Shown here piece after piece: positions 50,618 through 59,900 of a DNA stretch of 64,000 bases. Origin of the DNA: Pseudomonas sp. FP198. Lineage in GTDB: Bacteria; Pseudomonadota; Gammaproteobacteria; Pseudomonadales; Pseudomonadaceae. The DNA lies in contig NZ_CP117452.1 in assembly GCF_030687895.1 (NCBI RefSeq), forward strand, positions 1,567,501 through 1,631,500, given 5' to 3'. Under the pieces are notes generated by a model. It was not told where the DNA came from, made no database searches, and saw only the letters and a program-made list of their open reading frames with translations. The first letter of the stretch is position 1. Each line of letters starts with the position of its first letter. A program made the position numbers and the translations under genes.

Positions 50618-51214
50618 ATGTCCAGAATTCACTGCCCGCGTTGCCACCGTCCGCAAAGCCATTGCCTGTGCCCGTTGATCCCCCGTCTCGACAGCCGCAC
50701 CCGCGTTCTGCTTTTGCAGCATCCCAGCGAGGTGAACCATGCCTTGAACACGGCGCGGTTGGCGGCGTTGGGCCTGAACAACGGCGAATTGATCGTCGGC
50801 GAGGTGTTCGAGGATTTGCCCCGGCTGCTCAATCAACCGGGTTATCAGGCGCGGTTGTTGTTTCCAGCCGACGATGCGCAGCCGATGCAAGCCTACGGTC
50901 CCAGCGACGACCCGCTGCTATTGGTCGTCCCCGACGGCACCTGGCGCAAGGCGCGCAAGTTGCTGCACCTGAACCCCTTGCTGGCGGCGCTGCCGAGGGT
51001 CACCCTGGCCGACGGCGGCGTGTCCCGTTATCGCTTGCGCAAGGCGCCCGGGCCGGGCGCGTTGTCGACGGTGGAGGCGATTGTCCAGGCACTGCAAACC
51101 CTCGAAGCACCGACCAGTTTCGAGCCGTTGCTGAGGCCGTTCGAGGCGCTGATCGAGGGGCAGATCGCGGCGATGGGGGAGGACACGTTTCAGCGTAATC
51201 ATGCAAAGAAATAA
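50618..51214 (+). CDS. tapT: DTW-domain tRNA-uridine aminocarboxypropyltransferase (TapT-like)
   Basis: 198 residues. Zinc-type Cys cluster CPRCHRPQSHCLCP at the N-terminus, VLLLQHPSEVNHALNTARLA, and DGTWRKARKLL, the D-x-x-W form of the DTW motif. TapT installs acp3U at position 47 of tRNAs with SAM. It starts two bases after the gbuR stop, so it may be co-transcribed without a functional link. Confidence 0.85.
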   Translation: MSRIHCPRCHRPQSHCLCPLIPRLDSRTRVLLLQHPSEVNHALNTARLAALGLNNGELIVGEVFEDLPRLLNQPGYQARLLFPADDAQPMQAYGPSDDPLLLVVPDGTWRKARKLLHLNPLLAALPRVTLADGGVSRYRLRKAPGPGALSTVEAIVQALQTLEAPTSFEPLLRPFEALIEGQIAAMGEDTFQRNHAKK

Positions 51215-51233
51215 GGGATATTTGCTGGCCCCA

Positions 51234-51324
51234 TCGCGAGCAAGCTCGCTCCCACAATGGATCTCCTGTGCTCACAATATTGAGCATCAATCCAGATCCC
51301 CTGTGGGAGCGAGCTTGCTCGCGA
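51234..51324. repeat. REPIN, family A variant (AGCTTGCTCGC)
   Basis: Inverted pair with TCGCGA ends outside, between the convergent tapT-like and HlyD genes. Confidence 0.9.
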
Positions 51325-51361
51325 TAGCGATAGACCAATCACAGGAGATCCTGGCCAAAGC

Positions 51362-52726
51362 CTAGCGCTCACGCATCGCCTCGGTCCGCGCCTTCAGCAC
51401 CGGCTTGAGCAGGTAATCCAGCACACTTTTCTCCCCGGTAATGATGTCCACCGTCGCCACCATCCCCGGGATGATCAGCAACGGTTTGGCATCACCGCCC
51501 AAATGGTTTTTATCGGTGCGCACCTGGATCAGGTAGAAGCTGTTGCCCTTGTCATCGGTGATGGTGTCAGCGCCGATCAGTTCGAGCTTGGCGCTAAGGC
51601 CGCCATAGATCGTGTAGTCGTAGGCGCTGAACTTGACCATGGCTTTCTGGCCCGGGTGGAGAAAGGCCACGTCTTGCGGGCGGACCTTGGCTTCGATCAG
51701 CAGGTTGTCCTCCAGTGGCACGATTTCGACCATGTCGCTGCCCGGCTGGACTACACCGCCAATGGTGTTGACCTTGAGCTGCTTGATCACCCCACGCACC
51801 GGCGAGACCACGGTGGTGCGGGTCACCCGGTCATCGATGGCGATGCTCGATGCGGTGATTTTCGACAGCTCGGTGCGTTTCTCGTTGAGCTCCTTGGCCG
51901 CGTCGGAGCGGAAGGATTGCTCCGATTCGTCGATCTTGCTCTTGATCTCGTTGATCGCCGACTCGGCCCGAGGGATCGCCAGGGTGGTGGCGTTGAGTGA
52001 GCCGCGCACCTCCACCGCGCTGCGCTTGAGCCGGAGGATTTCCACCGGTGAAACCGCCCCGGTGCGCACCAGCGGCGCCGACATGTTCATTTCTTCCTGC
52101 AGCAAGGACAGGGCCGAGCTGAACTGGCCTTGTTTGGAGCGAAACTCGGCGAGTTCCTGGGTTTTCTGCCGCAGCTGTTCGGTGAGGGTGCGTTGCTCGC
52201 TGGCCAGGCGCCGCTGGCGTTGTTCATACAACGAACGTTCGTCCTCGGCCACTTGCGGAGCCTTGGCGGTCACCTCGGCCGACAGCGCAAACGGTCGCCC
52301 TTCAGCCTCGGCCGACAGGCGTTCGACCTGGGCCGTGAGGGCGTAACGATCGGCCTCGCTCTCGCCCTTGTTCGACAGGAACCGCGTGTCATCCAGGCGC
52401 AGCAGGGTCTCGCCCTTGTTCACCATCTGGCCTTCGCGCACGAAAATCTCGGTGACAATGCCGCCTTCCAGATTCTGGATCACCTGGATCTTGCTTGATG
52501 GAATCGCCTTGCCTTCACCCGTGGTGACTTCCTGCAGCACGGCCAGTTTGGCCCAGACCAAACCGCTGACAATCAGCCCGGCGGCCAGCCACACCGTCAC
52601 GCGCGAGCGTCGGGGCGAGTCCTGCAACGTCGCGCTGGCGGTTTCCGGCATGAACTCGCTTTCGGCGCTTTTGCTGAAACTGCCGAAGTAGCTTCGGGCG
52701 GCTGAATCAGGTGTTTGAGCAGACAT
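51362..52726 (-). CDS. Type I secretion membrane-fusion protein (HlyD/LapC family)
   Basis: 454 residues. One membrane helix (about 43-62) after a cytoplasmic start; lipoyl half (GEGKAIPSSKIQVIQNLEGGIVTEIFVREGQMV), a long coiled-coil hairpin (about 120-310), and the second lipoyl/beta-barrel part (VVSPVRGVIKQLKVNTIGGVVQPG, PGMVATVDIITGEKSVLDYLLKP). Last gene of the export operon after the ABC protein, from which a REP pair separates it. It links the inner-membrane ATPase to the TolC-like pore to export the adhesin at 56934. Confidence 0.93.
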   Translation of the reverse strand: MSAQTPDSAARSYFGSFSKSAESEFMPETASATLQDSPRRSRVTVWLAAGLIVSGLVWAKLAVLQEVTTGEGKAIPSSKIQVIQNLEGGIVTEIFVREGQMVNKGETLLRLDDTRFLSNKGESEADRYALTAQVERLSAEAEGRPFALSAEVTAKAPQVAEDERSLYEQRQRRLASEQRTLTEQLRQKTQELAEFRSKQGQFSSALSLLQEEMNMSAPLVRTGAVSPVEILRLKRSAVEVRGSLNATTLAIPRAESAINEIKSKIDESEQSFRSDAAKELNEKRTELSKITASSIAIDDRVTRTTVVSPVRGVIKQLKVNTIGGVVQPGSDMVEIVPLEDNLLIEAKVRPQDVAFLHPGQKAMVKFSAYDYTIYGGLSAKLELIGADTITDDKGNSFYLIQVRTDKNHLGGDAKPLLIIPGMVATVDIITGEKSVLDYLLKPVLKARTEAMRER

Positions 52727-52768
52727 GGACGGTACCCGTTGATTAATAGATTCTCAGTGCTGCTTTTT

Positions 52769-52897
52769 GTGGCGAGGGAGCTTGCTCCCGCTCGGCGGCG
52801 AAGCCGTCGTAAACCTGCCGACGCGGTCTGCCTGACACAATCAGGTGAATGGTCTTGGGCTGCTTCACAGCCCAGCGGGAGCAAGCTCCCTCGCCAC
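52769..52897. repeat. REP pair, family B, inside the T1SS operon
   Basis: Inverted family B copies in the 218-bp gap between the ABC and HlyD genes; may tune the level of the downstream gene. Confidence 0.9.
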
Positions 52898-52944
52898 AGG
52901 TGTCAACCATGTGTCCCCGGACCAAACAGGATATGTGTCGGCTT

Positions 52945-55104
52945 CTACACCGCAGCAGACCCCACCCGCCCTTTACGCAGCGCATCGATCACCGCGTCCT
53001 TCGGTCCGTCCGCCACGATCCGTCCGTTTTCCAGCACCACCAGGCGATCCACCAGGCTCAGCATCGAGGTACGGTGGGTGACCAGCAGCACGGTCTTGCC
53101 CTGCACATGGGTGTGAAGCTTTTGCCGCAAGGTATCTTCGCTGCTGTTGTCCATGGCGCTGGTGGGTTCATCGAGCAACAGGATCGGCGGGTCGAGCAGC
53201 AGGGCCCGGGCCAGCAGTACGGCCTGGCGCTGACCACCGGACAACAGCTGGCCGCGCTCGCCGACCGGGCGATCGAAGCCTTGCGGATGCTGGCGCGCCA
53301 ATTCGGTCACGCCGGTCAGTTCCGCCACCTCCAGCATGCGGCCGTCGCTGATGTAGCGGGCGCCGAGGGTGAGGTTGTCGCGCAGGCTGCCGGCCAGCAG
53401 CGGCAGGTCGTGGGCGACATAGCCGATCTGCTGGCGCAGGTCGGCGACGTCCAGTTGCCGCAGGTCCAGGCCATCGAGCAGCAACTGACCTTCCTGCGGG
53501 GCATAAAAACCCATCACCAGGCGCGCCAGGGTGCTTTTGCCCGAGCCGCTGCGGCCGATGATCCCGACGCGCTCGCCAGGCTTGAGGCTGAAACTGACGT
53601 TTGCCAACGCCGGGGTACTCTGGCCGTCGTAGTGGAAGGTCACGCCGCTGACATCCAGGGCGCCCTGCAATTGGGTGCGCTCCAGCGGGCGCTGCCTGGC
53701 GTCGCGCTCCTGGGGCAGGGCCATCAAGGCATCGGTGCTGCGCATGGTGAGCTGGGCTTGCTGGTAGCGAGTGATCAGCCCGGCGATCTGGCCCAGCGGC
53801 GCGAGGACCCGGCTGCCGAGCATGTAGGTCGCCACCAGTGCGCCGACACTGAGGTTGCCGGCAATGATGCTGTAGACGCCGGCGACGATGGTTGCCATGC
53901 CGGCCAGTTGTTGCAGGAACAGCGTGCCATTGGTTGCCAGCGCCGAAAGGTTGCGGGCGTGACTGTCGAGGCGGGTGAGGGCGCCGTGGGTGCTTTCCCA
54001 CTGATGCTGGCGTTCGCTTTCGGCGCTGCAGGCCTTGAGGGTTTCCAGGCCGCCGAGGGTTTCGATCAGCAAGGCCTGGCGCTGGGCACCGAGGGCCAGG
54101 CTTTTCTGCACGGTGTCGCGCAGACGCGCCTGGATGATCATGGCGAAAGTCACGGTAAGCGGGAACGCCACCACGGGTATCACCACCAGCCAGCCGCCAA
54201 GCAGGCCGATCACCACCAGCATCAGCACGGCAAAGGGCAGGTCGATCAGGCTGGTCAGGGTCACCGCGGTGAGAAATTCCCGCAGGCCCTGGAAGTCATG
54301 GATGCTCTGGGCGAAGCCGCCGATGGTCACTGGTTTGGCTTTCATCGCCATGCCGGTGATGCGTTCGAACAGTGTGGCGGAGAGGATCACGTCGGTCTTT
54401 TTGCCGGCAGTGTCGAGCAGATGAGCCCGCACGACCCGCAGCACCAATTCGAACCCGGTGCCGATCAGCAGCCCGACGGCCAGCACCCACAATGTCGACG
54501 TGGCCTGGTTCGGCACCACGCGGTCGTAGGTCTGCATCACGAACAGCGGCACCATCAATCCCAGCAGGTTGATCAGGAAGCTCGCCAGGATCGCGTCGCT
54601 GTACAGCCAGCGCGACAGTTTCAAGGTGTCACGAAACCAGGCCTCGACTCGCGGCACCAGCGGCGCGCGCAAATCTTCCAGTTCGTGGCGCGGTCGGGCG
54701 AACAAGGCCTGGCCGCTGTAGTCGGCGGCCAGCTCCTGGCGGCTGACCCATTGTTCGCCGCCATCGGCTTCGCTGGGCAGGATCAGCGCCTGGCCGTCGT
54801 CACCCCAGCGGCGCAATATCGCGCAGCGACCTCCGGCCAGAATCAGCATCACCGGCAGATTGAGCGCCGAAATGTCCGCCAGGTCGCGACGCAGCAGCCG
54901 CGCCTGCAGACTGGCCCGGGCCGCTGCGCGAGGCAGCAGGTCCAGGCTCAAGCGTTGGTGCGCCATTGGCAACCCGGCGCTCAGGCTGGCGCGGCTGACA
55001 GTCGCGCCATGGAGTTTGCAGAGGATCAACAAGCCGTCCAGCAACGGGTCATCGAAGTTCAGGCGCGGGTCGGCGCCGGGGATTACCGGTTCCATGCGGG
55101 TCAT
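52945..55104 (-). CDS. Type I secretion ABC transporter (LapB family)
   Basis: 719 residues. N-terminal C39-like domain without the catalytic Cys (about 1-130), as in adhesin exporters that do not cut a leader; six-helix membrane domain (about 150-430); ATPase with IIGRSGSGKST, LSGGQRQAVLLARALL and ILLLDEPTSAMD. ATG 55104 (MTRMEPVI) has GGGAG nine bases upstream. 18 bp after the TolC-like stop. The order TolC-ABC-HlyD is that of lapEBC. Confidence 0.93.
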   Translation of the reverse strand: MTRMEPVIPGADPRLNFDDPLLDGLLILCKLHGATVSRASLSAGLPMAHQRLSLDLLPRAAARASLQARLLRRDLADISALNLPVMLILAGGRCAILRRWGDDGQALILPSEADGGEQWVSRQELAADYSGQALFARPRHELEDLRAPLVPRVEAWFRDTLKLSRWLYSDAILASFLINLLGLMVPLFVMQTYDRVVPNQATSTLWVLAVGLLIGTGFELVLRVVRAHLLDTAGKKTDVILSATLFERITGMAMKAKPVTIGGFAQSIHDFQGLREFLTAVTLTSLIDLPFAVLMLVVIGLLGGWLVVIPVVAFPLTVTFAMIIQARLRDTVQKSLALGAQRQALLIETLGGLETLKACSAESERQHQWESTHGALTRLDSHARNLSALATNGTLFLQQLAGMATIVAGVYSIIAGNLSVGALVATYMLGSRVLAPLGQIAGLITRYQQAQLTMRSTDALMALPQERDARQRPLERTQLQGALDVSGVTFHYDGQSTPALANVSFSLKPGERVGIIGRSGSGKSTLARLVMGFYAPQEGQLLLDGLDLRQLDVADLRQQIGYVAHDLPLLAGSLRDNLTLGARYISDGRMLEVAELTGVTELARQHPQGFDRPVGERGQLLSGGQRQAVLLARALLLDPPILLLDEPTSAMDNSSEDTLRQKLHTHVQGKTVLLVTHRTSMLSLVDRLVVLENGRIVADGPKDAVIDALRKGRVGSAAV

Positions 55105-55122
55105 GTCGATCGCTCCCATGGA

Positions 55123-56481
55123 CTACTTCAGTTCCGGCAGCCGTGCCTGGTTCTTGACTTCGGTCTGGGCGACGGCGTCGGCCGGCAGCACGATCCGCTG
55201 TTTGCTCAACAACAGGCCCATATTCGCCAGCACGCGGTACATCGAGTATTCCTCGGTGTAGCGCACCTCGGTGTAGCGACGGTTGGCGTTGTACAGCTCG
55301 TTTTCACTGTCGAGCAAGTCGAGTAGGGTCCGTTGGCCGAGGCCGAACTGGTCTTGATAAGCGGCACGCACGCGGGCGGTGGTGTCGGCGTACTCACGGG
55401 CCGTCGGGGTCTGTTTGCGGGCGTTGAGCATCGCGTTCCAGGCCAGGCGCGTGTCTTCGTTGAGTTGGCGCAGGGCGTTGTTGCGGATGTCCATGGCCTG
55501 GTTGATCTGGTGAGCGTTGGAGGCCAGTCGGGCCTTGTCGCTGCCGCCGCGCAACAGGTTGTAGTTCATCACCACGCCCAGCCGCCAGTTGTTGTCGTGG
55601 CCCTCTTCGCCGCCGAGGTTGTTGTTGGCGCCCACCGCCGCTTCCGCATCGAAGCGCGGGTAGAACGGTGATTTCGCCACTTCATACTGGCTTTCGGCGG
55701 ATTGGATGTCGGCCTGGGCCGATTTCAGGTACGGGTTGTTATCCACCATGCTCTGCTGGGCTTCGCGCAGGTCGACCGGGATTTCGCCCTTGGTCGACGG
55801 CGGGGCTTCCAGCTCATCGGGCATGCGCCCGACCACGCTGTAGAAGTTCGCCTCGGCATCGGCCAGGTCGACCTGGGCGGTGTCGTAGTTGTTTTCCGCC
55901 AGGGCCCGACGGGCATTGGACTGGTCGGAGTCGGCCGTGCTGCCCACCCCACGCTCGGTGCGCAGGCCGATCTGGTCGTTGACGCGCAGGTGCGCCTGCA
56001 GGTTGTTCTTGGCCAGGGTTACCAGCTCGCGACGCTTGAGCACTTCCAGGTAGACCTCGATGGTCCGCAGGGCCAGGTCCTGCGCGGTGCCCTGGGCGTA
56101 ATAGGCGCGGGAGTTGACCACACCCTTGGTGCGTTCCACTTCGTTGGCGGTGTTGAACCCGTCAAAGATCATCTGGCGCAGGCGCAGCTCCGACTGGGTG
56201 TAGGTGAGGATATTGGTGTGATGGTTGCCCAGTGCCCGGGTGTTGGTGTTGTCGCTGTAGCCCCGACCGTAGCCGGCGTTCAAATCCACCGACGGGAAAA
56301 AACCGCCCCGGGCGACCTTGACGTCTTCATTGGCCGACAGACGGCTGTCCACCCGCTGTGCGAGTTCCGGGTGGGTCGCGATGGTGCTCTGTATCGCTTC
56401 GGTCAAGGACATGGCCTGCGCTTGAGAAGAGCAGGCCATGGCCAGCAAAACCGCGCTGCAGAGAGGGGTAAGAACGCGCAT
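55123..56481 (-). CDS. TolC-family outer-membrane protein (LapE-like)
   Basis: 452 residues. Signal peptide ending SSQAQA. TolC repeats with two long helical pairs and strands: SLTEAIQSTIATHPELAQRV, YGRGYSDNTNT, EVYLEVLKRRELV, LRRLNEDTRLAW-type second half, and QDQFGLGQRTLLDLLDSENELYNA. ATG 56481 has AGGAG nine bases before it; the ATG three codons earlier abuts the RBS. First gene of the export operon, divergent from the adhesin. Confidence 0.93.
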   Translation of the reverse strand: MRVLTPLCSAVLLAMACSSQAQAMSLTEAIQSTIATHPELAQRVDSRLSANEDVKVARGGFFPSVDLNAGYGRGYSDNTNTRALGNHHTNILTYTQSELRLRQMIFDGFNTANEVERTKGVVNSRAYYAQGTAQDLALRTIEVYLEVLKRRELVTLAKNNLQAHLRVNDQIGLRTERGVGSTADSDQSNARRALAENNYDTAQVDLADAEANFYSVVGRMPDELEAPPSTKGEIPVDLREAQQSMVDNNPYLKSAQADIQSAESQYEVAKSPFYPRFDAEAAVGANNNLGGEEGHDNNWRLGVVMNYNLLRGGSDKARLASNAHQINQAMDIRNNALRQLNEDTRLAWNAMLNARKQTPTAREYADTTARVRAAYQDQFGLGQRTLLDLLDSENELYNANRRYTEVRYTEEYSMYRVLANMGLLLSKQRIVLPADAVAQTEVKNQARLPELK

Positions 56482-56933
56482 GGGATGCATCTCCTGAGGT
56501 CTGTTGTGCTTCGTTGTCGCCAGAATATTGACGTGTAAAAGATCAAAACCGTTTCAACCTTGTAACAACACAGCTAAGAACATTCTAGGAAAAGCCTAAG
56601 AAGAATTTCTCATAAGGCTTATTCCAAAAAAAACTTATGTGCTTGGAAAAAACCGGCACATTGTTCAACGCGAAAGCCTTTGTATTTAAGGCTCTTGACG
56701 GATTACAGACGTCAATAAAAAGTTCCAAATAAATTTCGAAACGATGTGAAGAAGGGCAAAAAGGTTCAAAAGCGAGGCGCAATGTGTGACGGTTTTTTGT
56801 CGTTGTGGCGAAAATCCGCTACCGTCCGATCTCGCGAAAGCTGGCAGATTTTCCAGATTCTGACGGCCAGCCTGAGTTTCGCTTCTTCACCCAGCACAGG
56901 TGCCGACTACGGTTGGCAACGGAGGAAATGCAC
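56482..56933. promoter_or_regulatory. AT-rich divergent control region of adhesin and T1SS
   Basis: 452 bp, clearly AT-rich compared with the window and free of REP. It contains an inverted repeat TTGACG-N9-CGTCAA (56695-56715) whose right half is GTCAATA, similar to half of the FleQ box, and AAGCCT...AGGCTT near 56593-56621. An open frame from 56805 is in frame with the adhesin but precedes its GGAGG site. Promoters for both directions must be here. Confidence 0.45.
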
Positions 56934-59900
56934 ATGGCAGCGCTCATCGGTACCGTCAGCAAGGTCGTAGGGCAGGTTTTCGCAGAGGCCGCCGGTGGGC
57001 TGCGGCGCCCGTTGATCGAAGGTGATCGGTTGTACGCCGGTGAGCACCTGATCACCGGCGCTGAGGGGGCGGTAGCGGTGCAATTGCAGAACGGGCGGGA
57101 ACTGACCCTGGGCCGCGAAAGTGACCTGACCCTGACCCCGCAGCTGCTCGCCAACCAGGCAGCGCCTGTCGACACGCCCGAAGCACCAGTGCCAAGTAAT
57201 GCGCAACTGACCGATGTGCAGCAATTGCAGCAAGCCATCGCCGCCGGCGCCGACCCGACCCAGACGGGCGAGGCCACGGCGGCGGGCGCCGAGGGCGGCA
57301 ACCCGGGCGGAGTGGGCGGTGGGCACAGCTTTGTGCTGCTGGAGGAGGTGGCAGGAGAGGTTGATCCGCGGATTGGCTTCCCAACCGCCGGGTTCAACGG
57401 GATTCCCGAGTTTCCACAACTGGAGCTGGCGGCTGATCCGGACGGCAACGATGGCGACGGAACGGTGCCGCCGGTCATCCCTGAAACGCCGGACAACCCC
57501 GTCACCCTTGATGGCGTGACCGTGGACGGCGGCGAGCTGAGCACCAACGAGGCCAACCTCGCCGACGGTACCGCCAGCAATCCTGGCGCGCTGGTGCAAA
57601 GCGGGACCTTCAGCATTTCCGCCCCCGACGGCTTGAACAGCCTGAGCATCGGCGGTATCAGCGTGATCGCTGGCGGCGTGGCTTCAGGTTTCCCGCAGTC
57701 CGTCACCTCGGCGCTGGGCAACACGCTGACCATCACCGGCTATGACCCCGCCACTGGCGTGGTGAGCTACACCTATACCCTGACCGACAACGAAACCCAT
57801 CCGGCGGGCGGTGGTGCCAACACCATCAGCGAGCAATTCCCGGTCGTGGCCGTCGATAACGACGGTGATACGGCCAACGGAACCCTGGACGTCAACATCA
57901 CCGACGACGTACCCCAGGCGATCGATGACGGCCACGCCAACAGCGCATCGGAGGCCCTCGTCACCCTCACTGGCAACGTATTGCCCAACGATGACCAGGG
58001 CGCTGATCGCATACCCACCGGCCCCGACAGCGGGCCGATCATCGGCGGCACGTTCACCGGTACCTACGGCACGCTGGTGCTCAACCCCAACGGTACGTAC
58101 ACCTACACCCTGAATACCAGCGACCCGCAATTCGTTGCGTTGCACGGCGGCGGCAACGGCAGCGAAACCTTCACCTACACCCTGACCGACGCTGACGGCG
58201 ACACCAGCACCGCCAACCTGGTGCTGCAAGTGCACAACAACGACGACCCGGTGATCATCAACGGCCTCGACACCGAGGGCGGCGAGTTGACGGTGCAGGA
58301 GAAAAACCTCGGCGATGGCAGCAACCCGGACGCCTCGGCGCTGACCCAGAGCGGCACTTTCACCGTGACCGCGCTGGACGGCGTGCAAACCCTGAGCGTC
58401 GGCGGTATCACTGTGGTCAGCGGTGGCGTCGCCGCCGGTTTCCCGCAATCGATCATCACCGCGTTGGGCAACACCTTGACCGTCACCGGCTTCAACGCCG
58501 CCACGGGCGTGGTCAGCTACAGCTACACCCTGCTCGACAACGAAGCGCATCCAAATGCCAACGGCGCCAACAGCGTGGGCGAGCAGTTCAGCGTGGTGGT
58601 CACCGATGACAACGGCACCACGGCCACCGGCAACCTGGACGTGAATATCGTCGATGACTTGCCCACGGCCCACGCCGATTCCGCCTCGGTGGAAGAGGGC
58701 GCGACGGTCAGCGGCAACGTGCTGAACAACGACGAGGGCGGTGCCGACGGGCCTGCCGCCAGCGGCGCGGTGATCGGTGTCCGCGCCGGCAGCGATACAT
58801 CGACCTCAGCCGTGGGCGGCCTCGGCAGCCAGATCAACGGCACCTACGGCTACCTGACCCTGGACGCCAACGGCAACGCGGTCTACCACAGCAACCCGAA
58901 CGCCGTCAGCGCACCGGGCGCCACCGATGTGTTCACCTACACCGTGCGCGACGCCGATGGCGACGAGAGCACCACGACCATCACCATCGACATCGATAAC
59001 AGCTGCCTGGCCGCAACCCCTGACCAGGAAATCCGCGTCTACGAAAAAGCCCTGGATCTCAACCAGGATGGCCAGGACCTGGCCCCCGGCACCGTCACCG
59101 GCAGTGCGCCGAATGCCAGCAGCGAAACCGCGAGCGGCAGCCTTGTCGGCTCGGTGACCGGTGCCGTCGGCGCCGTCACCTTCGCCCTGATCGGCAATGC
59201 CACCGGCGCCCATGGGCAACTGTTGCTCAACCCGGACGGTTCGTACACCTACACCCTGACGTCGCCCGCCACGACAACGCCTGCCGCCAATGATGGTCCG
59301 AACGTGTTGAGCGAAAGCTTCACGTATCAAGCCACGGACTCCCTCGGCAACAGCGTCACCAGCACCATCGTCATCAACATCGTCGACGACGTGCCCAAGG
59401 CGCATTGTGATACCGCGGCGGTGGTGGAGGGCGGGACGGTCAGCGGCAATGTCCTGGACAACGACGTGCTCGGCGCCGACGGTGGCGTGGTGATCGGCGT
59501 GCGGTCCGGCAACGATACGTCAAGCCCGGCCAACGGCGGCCTGAACAGCCAGATCAACGGCACCTACGGCTACCTGACCCTGGATGCCAATGGCAACGCG
59601 GTCTACCACAGCAATCCGGATTCCGTTGGCGTACCGGGTGCCACCGATGTATTCACCTACACCGTGCGCGATGCCGATGGGGATGAAAGCACCACGACCA
59701 TCACCATCGACGTGCACAACAGTTGCCTGGTCGCTGAAACCGATCATGACGTCACCGTTTACGAAAAAGCCCTGGACCTGAAACAGGACGGCCAGGACCT
59801 GGCCCCCGGCAGCGCCACCGGCAGCGAGCCGGGCAGCACCGGCGAAACCGCCACCGGCACCTTGGTCGGTTCGGTCAGCGGTGCAACCGGCGCCGTGACA

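Noticed and set aside
52849..55326. An 825-codon open frame on the plus strand opposite the ABC exporter
   Set aside because: His/Gln/Arg-rich translation typical of the antisense of a GC-rich gene; the minus-strand frame has Walker A, signature and Walker B motifs.
56805..56933. An N-terminal extension of the adhesin reading frame
   Set aside because: The strong GGAGG lies at 56921-56925 and the retention module begins exactly at MAALIGTV; the extension has no signal-like or conserved sequence.
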